Assembly (NCBI GenBank): GCA_046760905.1
Contig: JBHIFB010000076.1
Location: forward strand, 1 to 14,699
Source: JBHIFB01 sp046760905
Lineage (GTDB): Bacteria > Gemmatimonadota > CAZMKB01
Direction of reading: 5' to 3'
Length of the DNA: 14,699 nucleotides
A program made the translations under genes and the position numbers. Shown piece after piece: positions 14,634-14,699 of the stretch (the first letter of the stretch is position 1; every line of letters begins with the position of its first letter). The notes below the pieces were generated by a model. It had not been told where the DNA came from. It was given only the letters and a program-made list of their open reading frames with translations, and made no database searches.

Positions 14634-14699
14634 CTCGGCGCTCAACGTCGCTCGGGCCTCCTCGCGCCGCCTCGCTGTCACCCCTGGGGGAACGGCTGC

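Larger units (their letters stand above)
14373..14699. other. Upstream region of the S15 gene and a hairpin-rich segment
   Basis: These 327 bases hold no convincing gene. The part next to the S15 gene contains its AGGAGG site, a -10-like TACAAT on the minus strand (14431-14436) without a good -35, and an inverted repeat just upstream. From 14559 to the edge there is a run of stem-loops, and base composition shifts abruptly to GC-rich after 14615. Confidence 0.5.

Noticed and set aside
1..14699. CRISPR array or tRNA/rRNA gene
   Set aside because: No regularly spaced direct repeats, and no tRNA cloverleaf or conserved rRNA segments, were seen on either strand by eye.

Overview
This 14.7-kb window looks like chromosomal DNA of an anaerobic or facultative, uncultured Gram-negative-type bacterium, plausibly from the FCB superphylum or a neighbouring candidate phylum. 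The pointers are a remnant of a FlgD-like/T9SS-type C-terminal domain (1235-1426), a heptosyltransferase-type GT9 enzyme, secreted proteins with ordinary signal peptides, and an oxygen-sensitive glycyl-radical enzyme. The phylum is inferred from protein style only; no rRNA or other marker gene is present.

Layout. Bases 1-1430 are AT-richer and look decayed: a broken YVTN beta-propeller gene at the left edge (minus), about 850 bases with no intact gene, then the FlgD-like fragment. Bases 1507-4014 (+) encode an 835-residue fusion of a kinase-like domain and a multi-pass membrane domain. Facing it, 4126-6482 (minus) is a two-gene glycosyltransferase operon, GT9 then GT4, overlapping by ATGA and preceded by a near-consensus sigma70-type promoter. 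Bases 6738-8588 (minus) encode a secreted two-lobed aspartic protease with a LolA-like N-terminal region and a C-terminal PDZ domain. A 398-base divergent spacer leads to 8987-12274 (+), a radical-SAM activase directly abutting a glycyl-radical enzyme. Facing that operon, 12324-14372 (minus) is a secreted S15/CocE-type hydrolase with a PKD domain. The right end (14373-14699) holds its promoter region and a cluster of strong hairpins that continues off the window.

The most informative part is 8987-14372. The glycyl-radical enzyme carries the residues recalled for trans-4-hydroxy-L-proline dehydratase (HypD) at a constant offset of -2, including catalytic Cys, Glu and Gly and the substrate-contacting His, Asp, Ser and Phe. 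Next to it lies a secreted Xaa-Pro dipeptidyl-peptidase-like enzyme with a PKD domain, a domain used by several collagenolytic enzymes. I infer a small module for using hydroxyproline- and proline-rich (collagen-like) peptides: extracytoplasmic trimming by S15 and possibly the aspartic protease, then cytoplasmic dehydration of hydroxyproline to pyrroline-5-carboxylate. The pyrroline-5-carboxylate reductase that would finish the pathway is not in the window.

The kinase-like membrane protein and the glycosyltransferases suggest a separate envelope-glycan function.
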